From positions 1 to 12,210 of the forward strand of contig JAIRRU010000244.1 in the NCBI GenBank assembly GCA_031255815.1: DNA of 12,210 nucleotides. The letters are read 5' to 3'. The notes under the pieces are model-generated. The model did not search any database and was not told the DNA's origin. It saw only the letters and a list, made by a program, of their open reading frames with translations. Below are positions 1 to 6,388 of the stretch, piece after piece. A program made the translations under genes and the position numbers. Every line of letters begins with the position of its first letter. The stretch's first letter is position 1. This stretch comes from Treponema sp. GTDB lineage: Bacteria > Spirochaetota > Spirochaetia > Treponematales > Breznakiellaceae.

Positions 1-174
1 GCCCGGATCATGAACGAAGTCAATACCTACATCACCGAAATGACCACCAAGTTCATTCTGGGAACGGAGCCGCTCGGTTCCTACGACAGCTTCATCGCCA
101 CCGTCAGGCGCATGGGCATAGAGCGGGCCGTGGAGATTGAAAACGCGGCCCTTGCCCGGTATAATAACCGCTAG
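1..174 (+). CDS. Extracellular solute-binding protein, C-terminal fragment (5' end outside window)
   Basis: The open frame begins at base 1 and ends at TAG 172-174, giving the last 57 residues of a protein. These align without gaps to the last 57 residues of the complete solute-binding protein at 9133-10722, with about 40 of 57 identical, including the shared stretches TKFILGTEPL and RRMGI. By that homology it is the C-terminal lobe of a family-1 type ABC binding protein for a sugar or oligosaccharide, acting outside the cytoplasmic membrane. The gene is cut by the window edge rather than visibly broken. It is followed by an 89-bp gap containing a hairpin and then by the URO-D genes, so it may be the first visible gene of the same transcription unit. 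Its substrate cannot be read from this fragment. Confidence 0.85.
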   Translation, partial: ARIMNEVNTYITEMTTKFILGTEPLGSYDSFIATVRRMGIERAVEIENAALARYNNR

Positions 175-192
175 ACGCCGCTTGCGCGTTAA

Positions 193-226
193 GGAAACGG
201 CGCGGCCGGACGGTCATGCCGTTTCC
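193..226 (+). other. Intergenic hairpin after the solute-binding protein gene
   Basis: GGAAACGGC (193-201) is perfectly complementary to GCCGTTTCC (218-226), a 9-bp stem with a 16-nt loop. TTAAGG (189-194) and CCTTAA (235-240) offer an overlapping alternative pairing. No T run follows, so it is not a classical terminator. It could stabilise the 3' end of the upstream mRNA or lower expression of the genes downstream. The ATG at 216 lies inside this structure, one reason to prefer the start at 264 for the next gene. Confidence 0.5.
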
Positions 227-263
227 GCGCGGCGCCTTAATCGCCGGAAGCCCGGGAGGGTGT

Positions 264-1322
264 ATGAATTTAAACGGCCTTATTCAACCGAGGCTTGAGC
301 GGATAAAAAATTTTTACGCCGGCTCCCGGGGCGTTCTTATCAACGTGGGCGGCATAGGCGGTCTCAGGACGCTGCCGGGCCGCCCCCTTAACAGTTGGAA
401 TTTCCCGGAGGATCTGCGGCCCTACCTGGACGCGGGCATCGGGCAGGCGGAACTGCACTGGGCCCAGCGCCAGGAACTGGACGACGACCTGCTCCCTTCG
501 GTATACCCCTGGTTCGGCATTGCGGAGCACAGCGCCATTTTCGGGGGAGAGATCAAGTTCGAAGAGGTAACCAGTTACCATGTGCCCCTTATTCGGGACT
601 GGGGTATGCTGGATTCCCTCGTTCTTTCCGGGGACAGCAAATGGTTCCGTATGCTCATGGACGGCTTTGAGTACCTGAAAGAAAAAACCGAAGGCCGCTT
701 CCTTTTGCGGCTCAGAGGCTCCTACGCCCCCCTGGACATGGCCATGGTGCTGAGGGGGATGAACAACTTTTTAACCGACATCTACGATTACCCTGACGAA
801 CTGAACCGCCTGCTTGACTTGAGCGTAAAGGCGATAAAATGGTCTTTTGAGAATCAGCAGAAGATAGTGGGGCAGCTTGAAGGGGGTTACCTGACCGGGA
901 TGTCGGTCTGGGTTCCCGGAAATTCGGCGGGGCATATTTCGGAAGACGCCTCGGTGCTCTGTTCCCCCGATGTTTACCGGGAATTCGGCAGGCCCTATAC
1001 CGCCCGGCTCTGCGCGGCCTACGACAATATGCTGATGCACCTCCACGGCGCGGGGAAACATGCCTTTGCCGGTATCGTTTCCGTTCCCGGTATTAACTGT
1101 GTGGAACTTTCCAACGATCCTAACTGCCCCGGCGGTCTTGAACTCCTTAAGGAATACGGAGATATTCTTGAAGGCAAGGTGATCCTGCTTCACCTTAACC
1201 GGAAAGAGATAGAAGAGAACCGTTCCTTTCTCGCGTCAAAAAAACTAATCATAGATTACGAGGCCTCTTCTCTGGAGGACGCGAAATCGGCGGTAGAAAT
1301 GGTGCGGAACTCCGTTTCCTAA
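264..1322 (+). CDS. URO-D/methyltransferase superfamily protein (first of three)
   Basis: This 352-residue protein has the pattern of uroporphyrinogen-decarboxylase (URO-D)/cobamide-methyltransferase TIM barrels. It shows an MxxxLRGMNNFLTDIYDYP-type helix around 170-190 and an acidic SEDAS...SP motif at 226-235 that recurs in the third paralogue at 6389. A C-terminal barrel strand carries H259-L-H261-G where zinc-dependent methyltransferases have H-x-C. In the family, members either decarboxylate uroporphyrinogen III or move methyl groups between corrinoid proteins and thiols. Sugar genes and no haem genes nearby argue against haem synthesis. ATG 264 is chosen because GGAGG (255-259) precedes it; an upstream in-frame ATG at 216 would add 16 residues that do not look like family sequence and lies in a hairpin. 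Substrate unknown. The next gene follows 24 bp downstream. Confidence 0.75.
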   Translation: MNLNGLIQPRLERIKNFYAGSRGVLINVGGIGGLRTLPGRPLNSWNFPEDLRPYLDAGIGQAELHWAQRQELDDDLLPSVYPWFGIAEHSAIFGGEIKFEEVTSYHVPLIRDWGMLDSLVLSGDSKWFRMLMDGFEYLKEKTEGRFLLRLRGSYAPLDMAMVLRGMNNFLTDIYDYPDELNRLLDLSVKAIKWSFENQQKIVGQLEGGYLTGMSVWVPGNSAGHISEDASVLCSPDVYREFGRPYTARLCAAYDNMLMHLHGAGKHAFAGIVSVPGINCVELSNDPNCPGGLELLKEYGDILEGKVILLHLNRKEIEENRSFLASKKLIIDYEASSLEDAKSAVEMVRNSVS

Positions 1323-1346
1323 AAATCCGGGGTTAAGGAGAAAAGG

Positions 1347-2399
1347 GTGACATCAAGAGAACTGGTGCTCAGGACGCTGGAATTTGATAACCGGGATCGC
1401 CGCGCGCCGCGGCAGCTTTGGACGCTGCCCTGGGCCGGCCAGCACTACCCTGACGAATTAAACGCCCTGGGGCGCGATTTCCCTTCCGATTTCGGAAGCC
1501 CTCCGGTTAAACTTGCCGAACAGCCTGCCGGGAGGGGCGATCCGTATATAGTAGGCGAATACGTTGACGACTGGGGCTGCCGTTTTGTTAATTTGCAAAA
1601 AGGCGTCCACGGGCAGGTGAAAGATCCCATCGTCCCGGCTGAGGACGAGGGCTGGGAAGATCTGAGCGGGGTGCATATCCCCACGGAATGGCTGTCCTTC
1701 GACTCAGGCGAAGCCGGCCGCTATTGCGCGTCTACGGATAAATTTGTTCTCGCCGGCTGCTGCCCGCGGCCCTTTGAGCAGCTCCAGTTTATTAGGGGTA
1801 CGGAAAACCTGATGATAGACTTGGCCCTGAAACCGGCGGGACTGATGCGTTTTATCGGAAAGATGCACCAGTTTTACTGCGAGCTTCTTGAAAAGTGGGC
1901 AAAAACGAAAGTTGACGCTTTAAACTTTATGGACGATTGGGGTACCCAGAAAAGCCTTCTCATTTCGCCGGACACCTGGGTTGAAATTTTCAAGCCCCTC
2001 TACAAAGATTACATTGATATAGCCCATCGCGCGGGCAAGAAAATATTCATGCACTCCGACGGTCACACCCTGGCGATCTACCCCCACCTTATCGAATTGG
2101 GCCTCGACGCCTTCAATTCGCAGATCTTCTGCATGGGGGTGGAAAACCTGGCGCCTTTCAGGGGGAAAATCACCTTTTGGGGCGAAATGGACCGCCAGCA
2201 TCTTCTGCCTTCGGGTACCGCCGCCGAGATCCGCGGCGCGGTCAGACAGATCTACGAAACCCTCTGGCAAAACGGGGGCTGTATAGCCCAATGCGAATTC
2301 GGCGCCGGAGCCAAACCCGAAAACGTACGCGCCATGTTCGCCGCCTGGGACGAGTTTACCGGAGGGAGCCGGAAGACCCGCCGGCTTGCAGGCCTGTAA
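1347..2399 (+). CDS. URO-D/methyltransferase superfamily protein (second of three)
   Basis: A 350-residue protein starting at GTG 1347, with AAGGAG at 1335-1340 as ribosome binding site. The N-terminus TSRELVLRTLEF...DR is the usual opening of this superfamily. NFMDDWG (193-199) matches the active-site DDxG segment, followed by L-ISPDTWVEIFKPLY. H236-S-D-G-H240 sits on the strand where methyltransferases bind metal, followed by a GLDAFNSQ segment and FWGEMDRQHLLPSGT, a strong signature of the group often annotated as URO-D or methylcobalamin:CoM methyltransferase-like. The classical H-x-C zinc motif is absent. It shares the pathway context of the first URO-D gene but is clearly a different subfamily, so the pair is not a recent tandem copy. 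Substrate not inferable. Confidence 0.85.
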   Translation: MTSRELVLRTLEFDNRDRRAPRQLWTLPWAGQHYPDELNALGRDFPSDFGSPPVKLAEQPAGRGDPYIVGEYVDDWGCRFVNLQKGVHGQVKDPIVPAEDEGWEDLSGVHIPTEWLSFDSGEAGRYCASTDKFVLAGCCPRPFEQLQFIRGTENLMIDLALKPAGLMRFIGKMHQFYCELLEKWAKTKVDALNFMDDWGTQKSLLISPDTWVEIFKPLYKDYIDIAHRAGKKIFMHSDGHTLAIYPHLIELGLDAFNSQIFCMGVENLAPFRGKITFWGEMDRQHLLPSGTAAEIRGAVRQIYETLWQNGGCIAQCEFGAGAKPENVRAMFAAWDEFTGGSRKTRRLAGL

Positions 2400-2415
2400 A
2401 AGGAGCCCTTACGGT

Positions 2416-3288
2416 TTGGATCAGTACCGCGAATACAGGGAAACTTTTTCGGCGCCTGTTTTTGCCGGGCACCGCGTAAGCCATACCGATGAGAAGCGGA
2501 CTTTTCACATCCACTACGAGCTTGAGCTGCTTCTTATTTTGTCGGACGGTATCCGCTGCAGGGTGGGGGACAAGGCATACTACCCGGTAAAGAATACCCT
2601 GCTTATATTCAACAACATGGATCTGCACCATATAAGCCTTATACAGCCGGACTGCGTCAGTAACAGATACGTGCTGTACTTCAAGCCCGAATACATTTCC
2701 CCGTTTTCCTCGGCGCAGACGGATCTTCTGGAATGTTTCTTTTTCCGGCCCTTTGCCGATCCTTTTCTCCTGCCCCTCTCCGGCGAGGATGCCGGGGGGC
2801 TTGTCGTTCTGTACGAAAACCTTATTGCCGCCACCGGCAGCGCGGGTTTCAAAAGCGATGCTTTTGGCTGCGATTTACAGGCAAAGTTCATCCTGGGGAG
2901 CCTTCTTATCAAGGTAAACGCCCTGTACCGGCAGGCGCACAGCATAACTACCGATTTTATCGGAAGGGACTGCGGCCGTATATATGAAATTATTAACTAT
3001 CTGCACCAAAATTACATTAACGACATATCGCTGAGTTTACTCGCAAAAAAATTTGCCATCGACAAGTTCTATCTGTGCGCGCTTTTCAGAAAGGTAACGG
3101 GCCTGTCCCCCATACAGTATCTTATAAACTGCCGCCTTATGAAAGCCAAGGAACTTCTTTTGCGGAATTACTCCGTCGACGAGGTCTGCGATTTGGCAGG
3201 GTACAATAACCTGTCGCATTTCAGCCGCTCCTTCAAGCAGCACACCGGACAAAGCCCCAAACAGTATCAGCTTAACGCCCCGAAATAG
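2416..3288 (+). CDS. AraC-family transcriptional regulator with cupin-like N-terminus
   Basis: A cytoplasmic DNA-binding regulator of about 290 residues. The N-terminal half has a cupin-type sensor strand with H31-I-H33 and E37, then GDKAYY and LLIFNNMDLHHI. The C-terminal hundred residues (about 187-287) hold the two helix-turn-helix units of the AraC family: ISLSLLAKKFAIDKFYLCALFRK and YSVDEVCDLAGYNNLSHFSRSFK, ending in TGQSPKQY. TTG 2416 is preferred because AAAAGGAG (2398-2405) lies ten bases before it. A longer reading from TTG 2386 would overlap the previous gene by 14 bases with no clear ribosome site. It is 16 bp after the second URO-D gene and probably cotranscribed. By position it is the best candidate local regulator, sensing a sugar-type ligand. 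Its TAG stop is the first three bases of the mobile-element-like block at 3286. Confidence 0.88.
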   Translation: MDQYREYRETFSAPVFAGHRVSHTDEKRTFHIHYELELLLILSDGIRCRVGDKAYYPVKNTLLIFNNMDLHHISLIQPDCVSNRYVLYFKPEYISPFSSAQTDLLECFFFRPFADPFLLPLSGEDAGGLVVLYENLIAATGSAGFKSDAFGCDLQAKFILGSLLIKVNALYRQAHSITTDFIGRDCGRIYEIINYLHQNYINDISLSLLAKKFAIDKFYLCALFRKVTGLSPIQYLINCRLMKAKELLLRNYSVDEVCDLAGYNNLSHFSRSFKQHTGQSPKQYQLNAPK

Positions 3289-3289
3289 A

Positions 3290-3323
3290 GTCTGTCCATA
3301 ATGTAGACACATTATGGACAGAC
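3290..3323. terminator. Perfect 14-bp hairpin just after the AraC stop; possible terminator or element end
   Basis: GTCTGTCCATAATG (3290-3303), a six-base loop TAGACA, and CATTATGGACAGAC (3310-3323) form a perfect 14-bp stem two bases after the AraC stop. Without a T run, intrinsic termination would be weak. The stem contains two copies of the end sequence of the 3286-3649 element facing each other, so it may be a structural relic of the element. Confidence 0.5.
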
Positions 3324-3446
3324 GCGAAATAGGCCGCAAAAACCCCACGTATTGCATAAATTCCTGCATAAAACGCAAAATTTTTTTTGCTCCCCCGTTT
3401 AAGCTTGTATCGAAACTCGAAATCCGGCTTATAGAGCTGCCGGGAG

Positions 3447-3596
3447 ATTGAGCCGCGAACGGCACGAACCACACTAACGCGGGTTAAAAACCCCTCGGAC
3501 TCAAGGAAATCCGGATGAAGTATCGAGGTTTTCAATGTAAAAGTTCGTGCGGTTAGTGTGGTTCGTGGCTATCCCTTTATCCGTACTTTTAGCCTA
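3447..3596 (+). repeat. 150-bp structured dispersed repeat, copy A
   Basis: This stretch matches the reverse complement of 7553-7702 over 150 bases without gaps, with roughly 130 identical positions. The ends carry 9-nt-period iterons of the type (g/c)CACGAAC(c), in inverted orientation, so the two ends can pair. The middle holds a conserved core (ACTCAAGGAAATCC then GATGAAGTATCGA) flanked by a 5-bp stem CCTCG (3493-3497)/CGAGG (3524-3528). In copy B the same stem reads CTTCG/CGAAG, a compensatory change. Similarity to copy B continues weakly a few bases to the left (GCTGCC near 3437). No ORF in it is credible. The layout resembles REP/BIME-type palindromic repeats. Confidence 0.85.
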
Positions 3597-3636
3597 AACA
3601 GAGTGCTAAGGGCCTGTTCCTAACGCGCCCGCGGTA

Positions 3637-3665
3637 TGGACAGACTCTAAGCAGCCGGATATAAA
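3637..3665 (+). promoter_or_regulatory. Candidate sigma-70-type promoter for the 3704-7555 operon
   Basis: TGGACA (3637-3642), a 17-bp spacer and TATAAA (3660-3665) each match the housekeeping consensus at five of six positions. The -35 hexamer lies inside the right inverted end of the 3286-3649 block, while the -10 lies in the flanking DNA. Transcription would start near 3672 and give a leader of about 30 nt. Confidence 0.55.
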
Positions 3666-3668
3666 TTG

Positions 3669-3687
3669 TAACTTAGATTGTAAGTTA
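3669..3687. promoter_or_regulatory. Operator-like palindrome at the predicted start of transcription
   Basis: TAACTTA (3669-3675), five bases, then TAAGTTA (3681-3687) form a perfect 7+7 inverted repeat overlapping the expected +1 of the promoter at 3637-3665. A repressor bound here would block transcription. AraC proteins normally bind direct repeats, so the neighbouring regulator is not the obvious ligand. The ribosome site AAGGA (3689-3693) follows at once. Confidence 0.4.
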
Positions 3688-3703
3688 GAAGGACTGGCGG
3701 TTT

Positions 3704-4486
3704 ATGCGTTTTTCATTTATGAGTTTTTCGACTCCCAAACTCACCCTCAGGGAGGCGTTGGACGCCGCAAAACGTTTCGGCTACGACGGTTTTGAGCCCA
3801 GGCTCGAATCCGGGCACGCTCACGGTGTGGAAACCGGCGCGTCGGCGGCGTTTCTGAAAGAAGCGGAGGCCATGGCCCGGGAAAGGGGCCTGGAGTTTGC
3901 CTGTATAGCGACCTCTTGCAGGCTTGCCGATCCCTCGGTAAAAAGCGGGCAGATCGACGCGGGGAAACGGGCCGTGGATCTTGCCCGCGCCCTGAACTGC
4001 CGGGCCATACGCGTTTTCGGCGGAAAGATCCCCGACGGCCTTTCCCGGGATAAGGCCGCGGAGCTCATGGCCGGATCGGCGGCGGAGCTTGCCTCTTACG
4101 CCAAGGGCGCCGGGGTGGCGGTGTGTATAGAAACCCACGACGACTGGTGCGATCCGGCGGATGTGGCGGCTGTCGCAAAAAAGTCGGGCGCTTTCGTCAA
4201 CTGGGATATTATGCATACGCTTCTGAGCGCCCGGTATACGGCGGAAAGATCCTTTGAACTGCTCAAGCCCTATATCAGGCATGTCCATGTTCATGACGGG
4301 TACCGCGAAGGCAAAAACTTGCTGTTTACCCCTATAGGGAAAGGCAAAGTAGACCACGCCGCGCCGGTAAGCCTGCTGAAAAAAGCAGGTTACGACGGCT
4401 TTATAAGCGGCGAATGGATAGATTGGGAAGACGGAGGGATCCATCTCCCCAGGGAACTGGCATTGCTTAAAGCATTGGAGGAATAA
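3704..4486 (+). CDS. Sugar phosphate isomerase/epimerase family TIM barrel (xylose isomerase-like), first of pair
   Basis: A 260-residue protein of the AP-endonuclease-2/xylose isomerase-like fold, which isomerises or epimerises sugars, ketouronates or inosose-like polyols with a divalent metal. The expected metal ligands are present in order: E143 in CIETHDDW, D168 and H171 in NWDIMH, H193/H195/H197 and D198 in RHVHVHDGY, and E237 in SGEW. FSFMSFS at the N-terminus and GYDGFEPRLESGHAHGVE give the first barrel strands. ATG 3704 follows AAGGA (3689-3693) at ten bases. It opens the operon, and its TAA overlaps the next ATG by one base, so the two isomerases are probably translationally coupled. 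The exact substrate is not deducible; a cytoplasmic location is expected because no signal peptide is seen. Confidence 0.88.
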   Translation: MRFSFMSFSTPKLTLREALDAAKRFGYDGFEPRLESGHAHGVETGASAAFLKEAEAMARERGLEFACIATSCRLADPSVKSGQIDAGKRAVDLARALNCRAIRVFGGKIPDGLSRDKAAELMAGSAAELASYAKGAGVAVCIETHDDWCDPADVAAVAKKSGAFVNWDIMHTLLSARYTAERSFELLKPYIRHVHVHDGYREGKNLLFTPIGKGKVDHAAPVSLLKKAGYDGFISGEWIDWEDGGIHLPRELALLKALEE

Positions 4487-5310
4487 TGTTTACATTAACG
4501 GGTTTTGCCGACGAGATTTCCCCTGATCCCGCGGAGCAGGCGGAAGCCTTTCGGGACATGGGGATCAGGTATCTGGATTTTCGGGGCGCGTGGAAGAAAA
4601 ATGTTCTGGAATTAACCGACGCCGAGCTGGACGAATACCGGCGGATCCTGTCGGATTACGGTATCGGCGTCTCGTGTATCGGTTCCCCGGTGGGGAAAAC
4701 CGGTATAGACGAAGATCCCGCGGCGCATGAAAAACAGTTCAACCGGGCCGTGGAAGTCGCCCTGCGTTTCGGCGTAAAGTACATCCGGGTTTTTTCGTTT
4801 TATCTAAAGCCGGAACAGCGGAACGAAAGCGCCGTAAAGGAGCGGATTTTTAAGCGCATCCGCTCAATGGGCGAAACCGCCGCGGCGAACAAGCTGGTTC
4901 TGGTTCACGAAAACGAAGCGGATATTTACGGCGAGGGCTCCGGCGCCTGCAGGGAACTCCTGGACGCCCTGGCTTCCCCTTCCTTCCGGGCGGTGTTCGA
5001 CCCCTGCAATTTCATAATGGCCAACGAGGCGCCTTTTACCGAGTGTTTCCCCCGGATTGCCCCTTACATTGAGTATCTTCACATCAAGGACGCGCTGCGC
5101 GAAACAAAGGTAATCGTAAAGGCCGGGGAGGGGGACGGCGAAATCCGCGAAATATTAAACAGCCTGCGGAACCGATCCCTGTTTGTTTCTCTGGAACCCC
5201 ATCTGGCCCTGGCGGGCCGGAACGCCGGTTTCAGCGGCCTGGATCTTTTCCGGGGGGCGCACCGGGCCCTGGTAACCATCCTGGATGAACTCAAGATAGA
5301 GTACTGCTGA
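4486..5310 (+). CDS. Sugar phosphate isomerase/epimerase family TIM barrel, second of pair
   Basis: A 274-residue paralogue of the preceding protein, with FTLTGFADEISPD at the N-terminus typical of this family. Metal ligand candidates fall at E142 (LVHENEADIYGE), D172 (VFDPCNF), H199 with K201-D202 (YLHIKDA) and E237 (SLEPHL). Four ligand positions are spaced almost as in the first enzyme, so both are expected to be active barrels. GEGDGEI before the last strand is a common feature of IolE/hydroxypyruvate-isomerase relatives. GGAGGAA (4477-4483) precedes ATG 4486, which overlaps the previous stop in TAATG. The two are well diverged, arguing for successive steps or different substrates rather than a recent duplication. 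Substrate unknown. Confidence 0.88.
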   Translation: MFTLTGFADEISPDPAEQAEAFRDMGIRYLDFRGAWKKNVLELTDAELDEYRRILSDYGIGVSCIGSPVGKTGIDEDPAAHEKQFNRAVEVALRFGVKYIRVFSFYLKPEQRNESAVKERIFKRIRSMGETAAANKLVLVHENEADIYGEGSGACRELLDALASPSFRAVFDPCNFIMANEAPFTECFPRIAPYIEYLHIKDALRETKVIVKAGEGDGEIREILNSLRNRSLFVSLEPHLALAGRNAGFSGLDLFRGAHRALVTILDELKIEYC

Positions 5311-5319
5311 GGGGGAATC

Positions 5320-6330
5320 ATGAAGCCTTTACGGACAGCTATACTGGGATACGGCAGGAGCGGCAGCACCCTTCACGCGGGACCCGTCGGGGAACTGCCG
5401 GACTTTGAACTTGCCGCGGTTTGCGATATCGACGGCCAGGCCAGGGAAAACGCGGCTAAGCGTTTTAAGTGCCGGCTCTTTGAGAAATACACCGATCTTT
5501 TTGATCTGGGCCTGGATCTGATTGTGATTGTAACCCGCAGTTCTCAGCACAGCGAAATGGCCTGCGCCTGCCTGGAGGCGGGGATCAATGTGCTGGTTAC
5601 CAAGCCCTGGGCCCTCAACGAGGCCGAGGCCCTGAATATGATTCAAGCTTCCCGAAAGTCCGGGGCGAAACTCCTGCCCTGGCTGCCCGCCCGCTGGGGT
5701 GAAGATCTTGCCGCCCTGCGGGAACTGACCGCCTCCGGGGCTATCGGAAAGGTCTTTATGATCCGGCGGAGCGTATTCACCTTCGGCGTCCGCTGCGACT
5801 GGCAGACCGAAAAGCGTTACGGCGGCGGCTATCTTCTGAACTGGGGCCCCCATTTGGTGGATCAGCCTGTTCAGCTGGCGGGCGCGCCGGTGCAAAAGAT
5901 CTACGGCGTGATGAAACAGGTTATCAATCCCGGGGACGCCGAAGACGTTTTTTTCGCGGTGATGAACACCGGGAACGGCGTTACTATCGTTACCGAATTC
6001 AACTTCGGCGCTTCGGCGCTGCCCGACTGGCTAGTCCTGGGGGATCGGGGCAGCATTGTTGTCCGGGGCCGGGAAATAGAGATCCACGCGGCGGCCTTTC
6101 CCGAAAAAATCGATCCCTCAAATTACCGGAACGCCGTGGATGTAAAAGTTACCAAAACCAGCGTTTCCGGAAACCTGTACGGCGACGAAAGGATCGTTTA
6201 CCGGGAAATCGCCGGAGCCCTGCGGGGCGAAGCGGCCTATCCGGTAACGCCGGAAAGCGCTCTGGCTCTGACACGAACCCTTGACGCCATACGGAAATCG
6301 GCGGAAACCGGGGCGGCGGTCGGGCTTTAG
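5320..6330 (+). CDS. Gfo/Idh/MocA family NAD(P)-dependent oxidoreductase
   Basis: A 336-residue protein with an N-terminal Rossmann fold: AILGYGRSGSTLH carries the GxGxxG nucleotide loop, and AAVCDID ends in the acidic residue usually binding the adenosine ribose. The family EKP motif reads T94-K95-P96, keeping the catalytic lysine. The C-terminal half opens with GGGYLLNWGPHLVD (168-181), matching the family GG..(D/N)xGxHxxD site, with N174, H178 and D181. Such enzymes oxidise or reduce a hydroxyl of a sugar, sugar acid or inositol. GAGGGGGA precedes ATG 5320, nine bases after the previous stop, so it is in the operon. Together with the isomerases it suggests a ketose or ketouronate route; the substrate cannot be named. 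Confidence 0.9.
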   Translation: MKPLRTAILGYGRSGSTLHAGPVGELPDFELAAVCDIDGQARENAAKRFKCRLFEKYTDLFDLGLDLIVIVTRSSQHSEMACACLEAGINVLVTKPWALNEAEALNMIQASRKSGAKLLPWLPARWGEDLAALRELTASGAIGKVFMIRRSVFTFGVRCDWQTEKRYGGGYLLNWGPHLVDQPVQLAGAPVQKIYGVMKQVINPGDAEDVFFAVMNTGNGVTIVTEFNFGASALPDWLVLGDRGSIVVRGREIEIHAAAFPEKIDPSNYRNAVDVKVTKTSVSGNLYGDERIVYREIAGALRGEAAYPVTPESALALTRTLDAIRKSAETGAAVGL

Positions 6331-6388
6331 GCCCGGCGCGGGAAAGATACGGAACGCCCATTCGGCGCTAATTCGGAAGGAGGGGAGT

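Larger units (their letters stand above)
3286..3649. mobile_element. MITE-like non-coding block with 15-bp inverted ends at TA
   Basis: TAGAGTCTGTCCATA (3286-3300) is the exact reverse complement of TATGGACAGACTCTA (3635-3649). Reading the outer TA on each side as a target duplication, the element is a 360-bp body with 13-bp inverted ends and no convincing gene. TA duplication with short inverted ends is the hallmark of Tc1/mariner-IS630 style elements and their non-autonomous derivatives; assigning this block to that group is inference. The left end also carries an inverted copy of the end sequence (see 3290-3323). The block contains copy A of the 150-bp repeat. Its left edge forms the AraC stop codon, and its right edge forms a -35-like box. 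Confidence 0.6.

Noticed and set aside
3037..3535. Antisense frames running from the AraC gene into the repeat block
   Set aside because: Their translations come from the AraC gene read backwards and from the palindromic repeat; no ribosome site and no domain.
3433..3600. CRISPR array suggested by repeated CACGAAC motifs
   Set aside because: The repeated unit is only 9 nt with no spacers, and the arms are inverted relative to each other; a second whole copy elsewhere shows it is a dispersed repeat unit.
3713..4444. 243-codon antisense frame over the first isomerase gene
   Set aside because: No ribosome site and no family-like sequence; the + strand has all metal ligands of the isomerase fold. 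It is a composition artefact.
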